A stretch of DNA of 64,000 nucleotides, from NCBI RefSeq assembly GCF_022921055.1, contig NZ_CP095063.1, positions 252,381-316,380 on the forward strand, in the 5' to 3' direction. This DNA comes from Hymenobacter volaticus (lineage in GTDB: Bacteria > Bacteroidota > Bacteroidia > Cytophagales > Hymenobacteraceae). The notes below the pieces were generated by a model. The model did no database searches. It saw only the letters and a program-made list of their open reading frames with translations, and was not told where the DNA came from. Positions 30,417 to 40,313 of this stretch are shown here, in pieces (position 1 is the stretch's first letter; every line of letters starts with the position of its first letter). A program made the translations under genes and the position numbers.

Positions 30417-31454
30417 TTGGGCAAAGGAAAACAAACCAACCAGCCTTCTTTAACTGATTTGGCCAAGCTGCTTGGACTCTCTGTCTCGGGTGTTTCGCGG
30501 GCGTTAAACAACGATCCGCGTATCAGCCAGGCCACCAAGAAACGAGTGCAAGCACTGGCCCAGCAGCTAAACTACCAGCCCAACCACCTAGCGGCCGGAC
30601 TGCGCAGAGGCAAAAGCAAGCTGCTCGGGGTTATCGTGCCCTTTATTGACGGCCGCTTTTTTGCCGTTGTTATCAAGGGCATCGAACTAGCCGCCAGCCG
30701 AGCCGGCTTCAGCGTCATTATTTGTCAATCAAACGAGGACGTAGCCCACGAACGGCAGAATATCGAAACGTTGCTCAGTGCGCAGGTAGAAGGTATTTTG
30801 GTTTCTATATCGCGCACCACGCATGATTTTGCGCATTTCGAGAAGGTGCAGCAGCGGGGTATTCCCTTGGTGTTCTTCGACCGAATTTTGGTGGGTACCC
30901 GCGTGAATGCCGTGGTGCTTGATGATTATGCGGGGGGCTTTCTAGCAACCCAGCACCTGATCGAGCAAGGATGCCAACGCATTGGGCACTTCGCCGGGCC
31001 CCAACAGTTAGGCATTTATGCACACCGCCGGCAAGGGTACCTCGACGCCTTACGGAAGCATGGGCTGCCTCTGGCTGAAGAGTTCATTGTGTACTGCGAC
31101 CCCATTGCGCTGGATACGGGCAAGCAAGCAATGCAAAAACTACTGCAGTTGCCGGAGCGTCCGGACGCCATTTTCTCGGCCAGTGATGCGGCGGCGGTGG
31201 GGGCGCTTCAGTTACTGGAAGAACAGCAGTTACGGGTGCCGCAGGACGTGGCTCTGGTTGGTTTCAGCAACGAAATGTTCACATCTCTCACCAAGCCCTT
31301 AATTACTTCGGTTGATCAATGCTGCGAGCAAATGGGGCAGGCAGCCGTGCGCTTGTTTCTGCAATTAGGGCAAGAGCCGAAAAGCCAAGCGCCGCAACAC
31401 GTAGTCTTGCAGCCCGAGTTGTGCATCCGGGCCTCCTCTCTTCGCAACACCTGA
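30417..31454 (+). CDS. LacI-family transcriptional regulator
   Basis: Sugar-responsive repressor. The N-terminal helix-turn-helix is seen in LTDLAKLLGLSVSGVSRALN, with the hinge helix NYQPNHLAAGLRRGKSKLLG, followed by a periplasmic-binding-protein-like effector domain (LLGVIVPFIDGRFFAVVIKG to LRVPQDVALVGFSNEMFTSL). The start is taken as TTG at 30417: an in-frame TAA lies at 30402 and no in-frame ATG precedes the HTH, so a non-ATG start is needed unless the 5' end is also frameshifted. Length 345, normal. Divergent from GH127/SusCD with three shared operator-like sites between and beyond, so it probably controls that locus. Effector inferred to be an arabinose-type sugar. Confidence 0.88.
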   Translation: MGKGKQTNQPSLTDLAKLLGLSVSGVSRALNNDPRISQATKKRVQALAQQLNYQPNHLAAGLRRGKSKLLGVIVPFIDGRFFAVVIKGIELAASRAGFSVIICQSNEDVAHERQNIETLLSAQVEGILVSISRTTHDFAHFEKVQQRGIPLVFFDRILVGTRVNAVVLDDYAGGFLATQHLIEQGCQRIGHFAGPQQLGIYAHRRQGYLDALRKHGLPLAEEFIVYCDPIALDTGKQAMQKLLQLPERPDAIFSASDAAAVGALQLLEEQQLRVPQDVALVGFSNEMFTSLTKPLITSVDQCCEQMGQAAVRLFLQLGQEPKSQAPQHVVLQPELCIRASSLRNT

Positions 31455-31484
31455 TCTAATGGTTGGGCTACTTGGCGTTACTGC

Positions 31485-33139
31485 TTAGTCGATCAGCACC
31501 CCGATGTAGGCGTTGAAAGTGTCGACTTCAAAGTTGTCTTTGGTGAGACCAGGGATGCCGAGGGGTTTGAAGGCGGTAGTCGGCGTCACGAAGCGGTACT
31601 CGCCGCCTTTTTGGCGCACCCGCACGGGCATAGTAAAGCCGGGCACATCAGCCACCCACCGCCCCAGAGCCTCGCCCTTGTCGAAGCGCACTTCCAAGGT
31701 CGGGATGTTGGGGTGGTGCAGATACTGCTCGAACATTTTGGTGAAGTCCTGGCCGCTTTGCTGGTTGATGTAGTTGATAACTTGGGTGCCGTTAACGGTT
31801 TGGTGGTAGAAGGTTTTGTTGAGGCCCCGCAGAATCTGCCGCCACTTCTCGTCGTCGTTAATAAGGGTGCGGGTCATGTTCAGCAGGTTGCCGCCCTTGG
31901 GGTACATGTCGCCGGAGCCCTCGTTGTTTACGTTGAACACGCCCACAATGGGGGCGTCGTTGGCGATGCCCAGGCGGGTGCCGTGCACGTATTCCTGGCC
32001 GGCTTGCTTGCCGAACAAACTTTCCACAAACAGGCTTTCCGAGTAGTTGGTGAAGCTCTCGTGCACCCACATGTCGGCCAGATCCTTGGAGGTGATGTTG
32101 TTGCCGAACCACTCGTGCCCGCTTTCGTGAATGATGATAAAGTCCCACTTCAGACCCCAGCCCGTGCCCGATAAGTCGCGGCCCCGGTAGCCGTTGTCGA
32201 ACTTGTTGCCGTAGGCTACGGCACTCTGGTGCTCCATGCCCAAGTGCGGCGACTCGACTAGCTTGTAGCCATCCTCATAGAACGGGTAGGGCCCAAACCA
32301 GTGCTCCATGGACTTGAGCATGGGCTTCACGTTGGCCGCGAACTGCTGTTTAGCTTTCGGCAAGCTCTCGGGCAGCACCCAATAATCCAGCGTCAGCTTG
32401 CCCTTTTCGCCCTGGTAGGTGTCGCCGAAGTGCTGGAAGTCGCCAACGTTCAGGGCCACGCAGTAGTTGTTGATGGGGCTGGCGACAAACCAATCGAAAC
32501 GAGTAGCGCCGCCTGGCAGCTTGGTAGTTTTGCGCAGGCGCCCGTTTGATACGTCTTTGAGTCCTTTAGGCACTGTCACGCTGATTAGCATGCTGTCGAC
32601 TTCGTCAGCCTGGTGGTCTTTGGTGGGCCACCAGATGCTCGCTCCCACGACCTGGCAGGCCGAGGCCACCCACGGTTTGCCTTGCTTGTCCTGGGCGTAC
32701 ACCAGCCCCCGTCCCAGGGAGCCCGCTTCGCCTCGGTGGGGCTACCCGAGTATTGCACCGTAAACGAGTCCTGGGTGCCCTGCTTGATAGGCTGCGGGAA
32801 AGTGACGAACACTGCATTCACTTCGCGGGTAAACGGTACCGACTGTCCGTGGTACAGTACCTTGTCCACGGCCAGGTTGGCGAAGAGGTCGAACTGCAAG
32901 CGCGTGAAATCCTGCGTGGCCGTGAAGCCAAACAGGTTGGAACCGCTGATAAACTTGCGAGCCGGGTCCAACTTCACGTCGAGGTGATAGTAGTGCAGGT
33001 CGTAGCAGGTGCGCAGCGGCGTGAGGGCCCCGCGCAAGGTATCGGCCCGGGTAAAGGTCGGTGGGGCGGGCGTTTGGGCATGTGCCTGCTCGAGTAAACC
33101 GATGCTAACCAGCAGGAGCAAAGCCTTTTTTAGGGCCAT
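31485..33139 (-). CDS. M1-family metallopeptidase, one frameshift
   Basis: Exported zinc aminopeptidase of family M1. Signal peptide ALLLLVSIGLLEQAHAQ, N-terminal beta domain (CYDLHYYHLDVKLDPARKF), and the catalytic motif IIHESGHEWFGNN (HExxH) with the third ligand Glu in WVHESFTNYSESL. The first frame ends in a scrambled tail after RAPWDGG; the second resumes as VYAQDKQGKPWVASACQ. One G added to the G5 run at 32706-32710 (plus-strand C5) restores APWDGGLVYAQDKQG, the family sequence before the WWPTKDH box. Corrected length about 551 residues, a short M1 form lacking the helical C-terminal domain. It follows the GH146-like gene by 51 bases, so probably the same operon. Confidence 0.87.
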
Positions 33140-33190
33140 ACGAGAAAGTAAAACTTAGTTGATTGATTTACAGCTTACCTCAGCTACCGA

Positions 33191-35569
33191 CTACTGCTGC
33201 ACGTTGCGGATGCCGTACACCGGGCCGGCGCTGTTTTTCGGCTTGGCTTGGAAAGTAACTTTCACTTGCTGCTTGCCCTTGGTTAGTGCCGGCGGAATGG
33301 GGTAAGAAATGTCGTAGAAGCGGCTCTCCTTGTACTTGTTAAGGTCTTCGGTGGCGATCTTCTCGCCTTCAACCAGCACGTCGAATACACGGCCGCGGTT
33401 ATCCATGCCCCAATATGTGAGCAGCAGCGTATTAGCTTTGGTCGGAGCTACTTTCAGGGTGAAGGTCATGTTGCCGCCCTCGTTCACCATGCGCCATTTG
33501 CGGCCGTGCTCCTCGCCGGTTTCGGCCTTCTCGGTGATGGTGAAGTTGTGGTCGCGCTCGGGCTGCATTTCGCCCACGCGCAGCACGTCTACGGTTTGGG
33601 CTTCCAGTTCTTGCTGCTTTTTGCGGGCTGCCTCGTACACGCGCTGCTGAGTGGCCCACTTTTCGGGAGTAAAGACGTCCCAGTACACGGTGTAGTACTC
33701 GTTGCCGGTTTGGTTGAAAGGAATCAAGGGCACGTCGTTGGGCACCCCGAGGCCGGCGGTTTGGAACCGTAGCTGTTTAGCATCCACCGGTTTCACCCAG
33801 TCGTTCACGCTGTTGTTGGCGGTTACGAGCACGGGCACGCCGGTAACGGGCTCCGGCTCGGTGTTGCCGAGCACGCCGGCCAGCAGCGTTGGGCCGTAGA
33901 ACAGCGCCCGGCGGTCGGGGTTATCGGGTAGGGCTTCGGTATAGAAGTCGGCGGGCAAGGTCAGCTCCACCCGGTCCTGGGTTTTCCATTTTCGGTCGAG
34001 TACGAGGTAGCCCTCCGCATCCGGGGTCACGGCTTCCACTTTGCCGTTCACGCGCACTTGTGGGTTCTTGGTCCACTTGGGATGACGTAGGCGCAGCTTG
34101 AAGGTCCGGGGCTTAGCAGCCGTGACCGTAAACGTGATTTGGTTGTTGGCGGGCAGTTGGCTTTCCTGGCGCAGAGTTATGCCTTTCTCCTGCCAGGCTA
34201 GCTCTGAGGGAACAAACAAACTGACGTATAAGCTACCGTCCGCGCCCTGGAAGTAGATGTTCTCGGCGTACTTCACGTGGTTTTCCATGCCCGAGCCCAC
34301 GCAGCAAGTAAACGTGTTGAACTCGTCGCTGTAGGTTTTGCGGCCCCCCATGCGTAGCGGCACGAAGTAAGTGGTCATGCCGGTTTCGTGGTGCTGTGAA
34401 GCCAAGATGTGGTTGTAAAGCCCCTTTTCGTAGTAATCCATCAACTTCGCCGAGGGCTGCTGGGCAAACAAGTGCTGCGTCAGCTTCAGCATGTTGTAGG
34501 TGTTGCAGGTCTCGGTGGTGTTTTCACTGAGCTTGTCGTTGAGCTTGCGCGGTTCCCCGAGGTACTCATAGTTGCTGTTGCCGCCGGTGGCATAAGAATG
34601 GTTTTCGGTCACGGTTTGCCAGAAAAAGTCGGCAATGGCGGCGTCCTTTCTGTCGCCCGTCAGCTCGTAGCGACGGGCACTGGCAATGGCCTTCGGAATC
34701 TGGGTGTTGGAGTGCTTGCCGGGCAGAATATCGGTGCGGGCGGCCAAGGGGTCGAGGATGCGCTTATCATAGAAGCGGTACGAGAGGTCGAGGTACTTCT
34801 TGTCGCCGCTCAAAGCGTAGGTGTTGGCGAGGGTTTCGGCCATGCCGCCGTACTCGCAGACCAGCATTTCCTGCATTTTCGCTTCGTCGAGGCCCTTGAT
34901 GGTACTGCCCGTCCAGTCGGCAATGCCTTGGTTGACAGCGAGGGCCGCTTTGTTGTCGCAGTACAAGTACGCGTCGAGCAGGCCGGCCATGACTTTGTGC
35001 ACCGTGTACCACGGCGACCACGCCCCGTTCAAATCGAACCCGCGCGAGCGAATGTTGCCGCTGGCTACTTCGGTCCATAGCTGGTCTTCCTTTGGAATAG
35101 CGCCCACGTAGCCAGTTTTGCGGGCTTTTTGGCACTCTTCGAGTTGAGCTACGAGGTAGTCCACGCGCTGCTTGAACTCGGCGTTGCCGGTCGAAGCATA
35201 GGCCAGCGCGCAAGCCGAGAGGTAATGCCCCAACGTGTGTCCCGCCAGCCCTGACGATTCCCAGCCACCGTACCGTTTGCCTTTGGCTGGCAAACCGCTA
35301 TGCTCCCGGAAGTCGGCTAGCAGTCGGTCGGGTTCTAGCTTTAGTAGATACTTCGCGTCCGCTTGCTCGGCTACTTTGAACGAGCTGTCGAGCAGCTTCA
35401 CTTGAGCTAGGTTGAACGCGTAAGCTTTTACCGGCACTTGGGGCTGCACTTTCATCCGCGTATCGTGGGGGAGAGGCAGGTAGGTTTGTGCTTCCGCTAC
35501 GGGGCCGCTCAAAGCACCTAGCAGCAAGGACAGCAACCAAGCGCGGGTTGAAAGTAGGGTCATGGCCAA
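33191..35569 (-). CDS. DUF1680 beta-L-arabinofuranosidase, GH146-like, with DUF6805-like tail
   Basis: Second DUF1680 enzyme of the window, but of the other lineage: signal peptide AWLLSLLLGALSGPVAEAQ, GLAGHTLGHYLSACALAYA, then TETCNTYNMLKLTQ and FTCCVGSGMENHVKYAENI. The Glu/Cys and CysCys motifs correspond to the metal and nucleophile residues of GH127/GH146. The C-terminal ~120 residues (MTFTLKVAPTKANTLLLTYW to IRNVQQ) resemble the DUF6805 domain found at the end of such proteins. Length 792, intact. Probably removes beta-L-arabinofuranose from arabinan- or extensin-type side chains in the periplasm. It heads a two-gene unit with the M1 peptidase, consistent with degrading an arabinosylated glycoprotein, which is inference. 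Confidence 0.88.
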   Translation of the reverse strand: MAMTLLSTRAWLLSLLLGALSGPVAEAQTYLPLPHDTRMKVQPQVPVKAYAFNLAQVKLLDSSFKVAEQADAKYLLKLEPDRLLADFREHSGLPAKGKRYGGWESSGLAGHTLGHYLSACALAYASTGNAEFKQRVDYLVAQLEECQKARKTGYVGAIPKEDQLWTEVASGNIRSRGFDLNGAWSPWYTVHKVMAGLLDAYLYCDNKAALAVNQGIADWTGSTIKGLDEAKMQEMLVCEYGGMAETLANTYALSGDKKYLDLSYRFYDKRILDPLAARTDILPGKHSNTQIPKAIASARRYELTGDRKDAAIADFFWQTVTENHSYATGGNSNYEYLGEPRKLNDKLSENTTETCNTYNMLKLTQHLFAQQPSAKLMDYYEKGLYNHILASQHHETGMTTYFVPLRMGGRKTYSDEFNTFTCCVGSGMENHVKYAENIYFQGADGSLYVSLFVPSELAWQEKGITLRQESQLPANNQITFTVTAAKPRTFKLRLRHPKWTKNPQVRVNGKVEAVTPDAEGYLVLDRKWKTQDRVELTLPADFYTEALPDNPDRRALFYGPTLLAGVLGNTEPEPVTGVPVLVTANNSVNDWVKPVDAKQLRFQTAGLGVPNDVPLIPFNQTGNEYYTVYWDVFTPEKWATQQRVYEAARKKQQELEAQTVDVLRVGEMQPERDHNFTITEKAETGEEHGRKWRMVNEGGNMTFTLKVAPTKANTLLLTYWGMDNRGRVFDVLVEGEKIATEDLNKYKESRFYDISYPIPPALTKGKQQVKVTFQAKPKNSAGPVYGIRNVQQ

Positions 35570-35829
35570 GGAAAAAGCAAGGGTGAAGAAAAGAGCAGAT
35601 CCGTAAGAGGGGCAATGGCAATGCCTATGTGCTTCTGCAGGTCAACTCCCTAAACTATAAAATAAGGCACCTATCTAGGATAAAATGGTAGTTTAAAGAG
35701 CACAATCTTTAAAAAGCGCTTCACCTACTAGATGTAGCCGGTAAGTGAAGTAAGCGCTGTATTTCAGGCCGCAACCAGTGATAGTTACGCCCACATAGGA
35801 TTAAGTAGGGTACCCATATACTTTGTGTC

Positions 35830-36179
35830 ATGCACACTCCCCAAGAACTCATTAAACAAGCGTACGCGGCTTTCAACGCGCGCGACATCCCGACGGTCTT
35901 GGCCACGCTTCACCCTCAAGTACGCTGGGCCCGGGCCTGGGAAGGCGACTATGCCACCGGTCACGAGGAAGTGCGCGCTTACTGGCAGCGACAATGGCAG
36001 GAACTCGATCCGCACGTTGAACCCACGCAAATCATTGAATTACCCGATGGCCGTTTGGAAGTCAGGGTGCAGCAAGTGGTGAAAGACATGCAGGGGCCCT
36101 CGTCTTTGAGGGCCTGGTGACGCATGTGTACACCCTGCAGCACGGCCTGCTCCAGCAAATGGATATCGCGCCAAGCTAG
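35830..36179 (+). CDS. NTF2-like (SnoaL-type) small protein, one frameshift
   Basis: Small alpha+beta cone protein of the NTF2-like superfamily: TPQELIKQAYAAFNARDIPT, VLATLHPQVRWARAWEG, HEEVRAYWQRQWQ, LEVRVQQVVKDMQG. The uninterrupted frame stops at 36120. One G added to GGGG at 36093-36096 continues as ALVFEGLVTHVYTLQHGLLQ to QMDIAPS and the TAG ending at 36179, giving 116 residues, the expected length with the final strand. The superfamily includes isomerases, polyketide cyclases and non-enzymatic binders, so function is open. Confidence 0.75.
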
Positions 36180-36231
36180 CTCCTGGCGCTACAGAATACA
36201 GCGTTCTGAGTGTACTAGCCTGCGCAAAAAG

Positions 36232-36282
36232 GCACTAAAAACAAGCCCCGAAAACAGCGTTTTCGGGGCTTGTTTTTAGTGC
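36232..36282. terminator. Bidirectional terminator, perfect 24-bp stem
   Basis: Positions 36232-36255 pair perfectly with 36259-36282 over a three-base loop. The core AAGCCCCG/CGGGGCTT is flanked by A5 on one side and T5 on the other, giving a terminator for both convergent genes (NTF2-like and beta-helix lipoprotein). Confidence 0.85.
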
Positions 36283-36373
36283 TGACTATACCAAGCAATA
36301 CCACTTGGCCAATGACCAGCAACGAGCTAGTAATTAGAAGCGGAACCAACACTAGCGCAACGGAGACTACTCT

Positions 36374-37581
36374 TTATTCAACTTGGAAGTCGGCTGATGT
36401 CAGGGGGCAAGCCGGTAAAGAAGTGGGGGCACTTGTTGCGTAAATGTTGTTTTGCCAGCAGTTATTACTTCCCGTGCCGTCCCATAGCAAATCGACTGCC
36501 GGCAGGGGCAGAACAGGGGGAGCCGTTCCATTGCGCAGAAGCGTGTTTCTCGCAATTTGCGCGCCATCAGCATCCGGGTTGATCAGCAAAAAGGCTTCTG
36601 GGGGATGTGGGCGAGCTCGCCTAAAAGCCGTGTGCTCACCACGGCAATACCCAGAAAGTTATTGTCTTGCACCCGGTTTTGCGATACGCGGGTATTATCG
36701 GTGCCCACGATTAGGATACCACAACCGCTGGGCACCACACTCTCAAACCCACCGCCCGGTTCGGCAAAGTTGACGTGGTTGTTGCGGTAAGCCTGGTTTT
36801 TTTCCAAGACTATATCTGTCGAGGTAGTCACTGTCAGGCCCGGGAGCAGCACGACCAGGAAGCCGGCGGTATTATCGTAGGCTACGTTATGACGGGCCAC
36901 CACGTGAGAGCAATTCTCAATCTCCAAGCCGTTGACGTTGGCAAAAGCTCGATTGTAATTCATGCGGATGTTCTCGGACTGCCCGACATAAATACCCGTA
37001 TCGGAGTGGCCACTCGCCGTGCAGTACTCGATCAGGCCGTCGTTGCTGAACAACGGGAACAAGCCATATTCTCCGCAATTTATTGTGGTGATGTGGCTGA
37101 GCACAAAGTCGTTCACGCGAAGCAGGAAGACCCCATTCTCTTTAAATCCCCGGAACGTTATGTTATACAGCTCGAAGCCGTCGGCGTTGCTAGGCTCGGG
37201 TCTTCTGCCACCCACAAACAGGCCGTCTTCTTCCGCTCCTGGATTTTCAACAACAACGAACGGACTACCAAACAAGGTGATATTGGGTTTATTGACGTGG
37301 AGCGCTTCGCGGTAAGTACCGGGCAGAATCAGGATCAAGTCGCCTGCCTCCGCTGCATCAAGGGCTGCTTGAATGGAGTGCCCGGGCTTAACAATAATGT
37401 CTGGTTTCCGGAGTTTTAAATCCGTTTGGTTTTCCTGCGCCTCGACAGTAGGAGCTGCGACGGAAGGCACTTCTTTCTCGCACGCACTGAGCAGGAAAAG
37501 AACGAGCACAAATAAGATACTCTGCGCTCTACTTCCTAGCCAGCTACCGGTGGTAAGCAGCTTGTAAATAGGTCTTTTCAT
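36374..37581 (-). CDS. Right-handed beta-helix lipoprotein, one frameshift
   Basis: Secreted lipoprotein (LFVLVLFLLSACEKE, Cys about 34) with a parallel beta-helix. It opens with VKPGHSIQAALDAAEAGDLI and LILPGTYREALHVNKPNITL, the NosD/pectate-lyase-like start, then repeated rungs such as VFLLRVNDFVLSHITTINC and NVNGLEIENCSHVVARHNVA. The first frame ends with AHIPQKPFC. One base added to the run at 36600-36604 (plus-strand G5) gives AHIPPEAFLLINPDADGAQI and continues to 36374, about 402 residues. Family members include polysaccharide lyases and epimerases, but I see no clear catalytic signature, so the enzyme class stays open. Confidence 0.78.
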
Positions 37582-38296
37582 GACAGATGATTAAAAGGAT
37601 TGGCGATTAGTCAGCTGCATCAAGTTGACAACCTAATCGGACCCACTACATCCTCTGTCCCGCGTACGCTATGCCACGTTCCGCTTGAAAGCGGAAAATA
37701 CGTGCATGTGGCTTTTCACCGGAACAGCCTAGGCAGTAGCACGAGAGGAATTCGAGGTATCAACCAAAGGTGTTTCGCAAGAGAATATTGCGAAGCGTAG
37801 ATCAGCGGAGCGCACAGGTGGTGCTGCGCGCATGTCAGGGCCGACGTCCTGTGCCGTTATGTGCAGCTCGGGAGCAACAGCGAATACCGGAAACCTGCTT
37901 CATAGGCAAATAGCTTTAGGTGAAGAGGTTAGAGAAGATAAGGATTTGAACTCAGTTGTGCAATACTCTTACTCTCTCGTATCAAGCAGCGTCGCGTCCT
38001 CAAATGCGTCCCGTAGCTGCACCACCCGTAATCAATGCAAAAGGAATTCTATAGAGCATGTAATAAGCCTTACTAGAGTAAAACGTTCAAGTGCAGATGA
38101 CGCTGCTGTGCTCTACGCCAAAGATTGAGCGGAAGACCGCCGGTAGGCTCCCGTTGTTTGCCGTGGGCGCCGGATTAAATAATCTACAGGAAACCGTTGT
38201 TAACGTATCACCGCCTGTTCTTAGTGGGAGAAAGGAAACAGGCGGGTTCGGTACTAAAAACAACTGTCTACTTAACTAGTTGTGGCGGTTGCAGAG
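37582..38296. other. Intergenic region, no gene recognised; hairpin near right end
   Basis: About 715 bases. Short ORFs at 37600-37800 and 37832-38128 lack family character and are not called. CCGCCTGTT (38211-38219) pairs with AACAGGCGG (38237-38245), 50 bases beyond the SDR stop, and may terminate that gene. Confidence 0.4.
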
Positions 38297-39295
38297 CTAT
38301 TGCGCCGTGTCAAAGGTGATGCCGGTGAGTTGTTCGGTCAAGGGCCATAACCGTTTCGCATCGGCGGCATCAACTGAATAAGCCTTCACCCCGGCTGACA
38401 TTGCTGATCCGGGCGATAAACTAGCAACATCTGCATCCTCACAGTATACTCCCCCAATGTTGCTTAATAAGGGACTCGTCGCGCACCAAATCGTGGTTGC
38501 GGCCCCTTGTGGTATCGTTTTTAGCGAAGCAATAACTTCCGGAACACTATTTCCTTGCTCGTCATAGAAGCCAAATCGTTGAAGTAACTCCATAGGGGCT
38601 TCTCTGGCCAACTCGGTCCCCCAAATATTGCCGGGGTGCACTGCATATGCTCGCACGCCAAACGCTTGGGCCCGCTTATCCAATTCCAGTGAAAACAGGT
38701 TGAGCGCGGTTTTCGATTGCCCATACGCGGCCAACGTTTCGTAGTCTCGTTTTTCAAAGTTTGGATCTTCGAAATGAAATGGCCCAAACTGGTGCCCTAG
38801 CGAGGAAACGTTGACCACTCGGGCGCCATTGGCTTGCTTCAATGCCTTCCACAACCGAGCGGTTAGTTGAAAGGGCGCTAGATAGTTGGTGGCTAATTGC
38901 GATTCTATCTCTTGGTTGTTTCGGCGCAAAGGCACGAACATGATGCCGGCATTATTGACCAGCAGATGCAGAGGTCTACCCGAAGCCAAGAACGTTGCCA
39001 CAAAGGCATCAACGGAGTCCGGATTCATAAGGTCCAGTTCTGTTACCTCCACGTTGGCAACTCCCGCCAGATTTTCCCGGGCCTTGTCCAGGCTTCGGGC
39101 GGGCACGATGACAGTAGCGCCCGCGTCGGCCAGCGTTTTGGTGGTTTCTAAGCCAATGCCGGTGTAGCCGCCCGTCACGATGGCCACTTTGCCGGCTAAG
39201 CTTATTCCCTTGATTACCTCACTTGCCGTGGACGTGGCATTGAAGCCCGAACCAAGTGGCGTTTGCAAGGCGCCGTTATCATTGTTTTGTTTCAT
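38297..39295 (-). CDS. Short-chain dehydrogenase, retinol-dehydrogenase-like
   Basis: NAD(P)-dependent oxidoreductase of the classical SDR superfamily. Cofactor motif TGGYTGIG, strand LDLMNP, LLVNNAGIMFVP, catalytic Ser in VVNVSSLGH and the YGQSK motif (YxxxK). The 332-residue length with a ~35-residue N-terminal extension and a long C-terminal tail fits the WW-oxidoreductase/retinol-dehydrogenase-like bacterial group. Intact. It follows another SDR on the same strand but a strong terminator separates them, so it is likely transcribed separately. Substrate unknown. Confidence 0.88.
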   Translation of the reverse strand: MKQNNDNGALQTPLGSGFNATSTASEVIKGISLAGKVAIVTGGYTGIGLETTKTLADAGATVIVPARSLDKARENLAGVANVEVTELDLMNPDSVDAFVATFLASGRPLHLLVNNAGIMFVPLRRNNQEIESQLATNYLAPFQLTARLWKALKQANGARVVNVSSLGHQFGPFHFEDPNFEKRDYETLAAYGQSKTALNLFSLELDKRAQAFGVRAYAVHPGNIWGTELAREAPMELLQRFGFYDEQGNSVPEVIASLKTIPQGAATTIWCATSPLLSNIGGVYCEDADVASLSPGSAMSAGVKAYSVDAADAKRLWPLTEQLTGITFDTAQ

Positions 39296-39382
39296 TTATA
39301 AGTACTTGATTAAAGAAAAGGTTGCTTCTACAAACCTTGGCTACTTTGTTTTAAAGTTCACTTGCCAAGCTTAGAGCCATAA

Positions 39383-39433
39383 ATCAAACAGCAGGGTGCC
39401 AAGAACTCGAATGCCGGCACCCTGCTGTTTGAT
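39383..39433 (-). terminator. Strong hairpin terminator downstream of SDR 2
   Basis: ATCAAACAGCAGGGTGCC (39383-39400) pairs perfectly over 18 bases with its complement at 39416-39433. It starts six bases after the stop of the SDR at 39439 and separates it from the next SDR. Confidence 0.8.
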
Positions 39434-39438
39434 AATCC

Positions 39439-40209
39439 TTATTTCATTAAACTGATATTGGTCATCCCGCCGTCGGAGAGGATTTCCGTTCCGACCACGA
39501 AGGAAGAGTCGTCAGAGGCCAGGAAAACCGCGGCTTTTCCCATATCCGAGGGGAGCCCCATTCGGCCTACAGGAATCAAGTCTGTCCAAACTTGTTTGAC
39601 TTGTTGTAACTGCTCCGGCGGTACTATTTTACCGAATACTGGAGTGTCAATAGATCCGGGCGACAAGGTGTTTACCCTGATTTTTCTTTCCAACAAGTCG
39701 AGCGATAACCCTTTAGCCAAAGAGATAACCGCTGCTTTCGCCGCGGAATATACTGTCATGCCCGGGGCAGCCCGGTGGGCGGCGCTGGAACCAATGAGAA
39801 TGATGGAAGCCCCATCGTTGAGATAAGGAAGTGCTTTTTGAACCGTGAAATAAGAACTCTTCAAATTCAGGTCCATATACCGGTCGTAGTTGTCTTCGGT
39901 AATCTCCGTGATGGCGGCCATGGGGCTGCCATCGACGATGCCGCCCGCATTTACCACCACCGTATCAATCTTACCGAACCGCTCAAAGGTGTCTTTGAAA
40001 ATCCGTTCGAGGTCTTCCATTTTGGTTACATCGCCTTGGATGCCGATAAAGCCGGAGCCAAGCTCCTCAACAGCTTGGTTGAGGGTTTCTGGATTTCTTC
40101 CGGTGATGGTGCCAACGGCCCCTTCAGTATGGAAGGCTTCAGCAATACCGAAGCCAATGCCACTATTGCCGCCCGTTACCACGGCGACCTTGTTCTGTAG
40201 TTTGCTCAT
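39439..40209 (-). CDS. Short-chain dehydrogenase (SDR 2)
   Basis: Classical SDR of 256 residues: MSKLQNKVAVVTGGNSGIGF cofactor motif, VVVNAGGI, catalytic Ser in IILIGSSAA and YSAAK (YxxxK), ending VVGTEILSDGGMTNI. Intact. The first nine residues are identical to those of the SDR at 41541, and its upstream region carries the same four-box GTAAC array, so the two look like copies of one HxlR-controlled unit. Probable role: reduction or oxidation of a small reactive compound, as is common for HxlR-linked SDRs. Substrate unknown. Confidence 0.9.
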   Translation of the reverse strand: MSKLQNKVAVVTGGNSGIGFGIAEAFHTEGAVGTITGRNPETLNQAVEELGSGFIGIQGDVTKMEDLERIFKDTFERFGKIDTVVVNAGGIVDGSPMAAITEITEDNYDRYMDLNLKSSYFTVQKALPYLNDGASIILIGSSAAHRAAPGMTVYSAAKAAVISLAKGLSLDLLERKIRVNTLSPGSIDTPVFGKIVPPEQLQQVKQVWTDLIPVGRMGLPSDMGKAAVFLASDDSSFVVGTEILSDGGMTNISLMK

Positions 40210-40255
40210 TGTTCAATTCTATTGGGATTGTGCGCTGCAAAGCTAGAATCGAAAG

Positions 40256-40313
40256 GTTACTTTTAGCAACTTTGTATCTAAAAGTAACAGTAACTCCCAG
40301 GTAACCTGGTAAC
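40256..40313. promoter_or_regulatory. Control region A: four GTAAC boxes and an 11-bp inverted repeat
   Basis: GTAAC occurs at 40284, 40290, 40301 and 40309 (steps 6, 11, 8), identical spacing to control region B at 41616-41645. GTTACTTTTAG (40256-40266) and CTAAAAGTAAC (40278-40288) form a perfect inverted repeat around a promoter-like CAACTTTG at 40267-40274. It lies upstream of SDR 2 and is probably bound by the HxlR regulator encoded at 41648. Confidence 0.6.

Noticed and set aside
37600..38128. Two short ORFs in the 715-base gap
   Set aside because: No signal peptide, family motif or regular codon pattern was seen.
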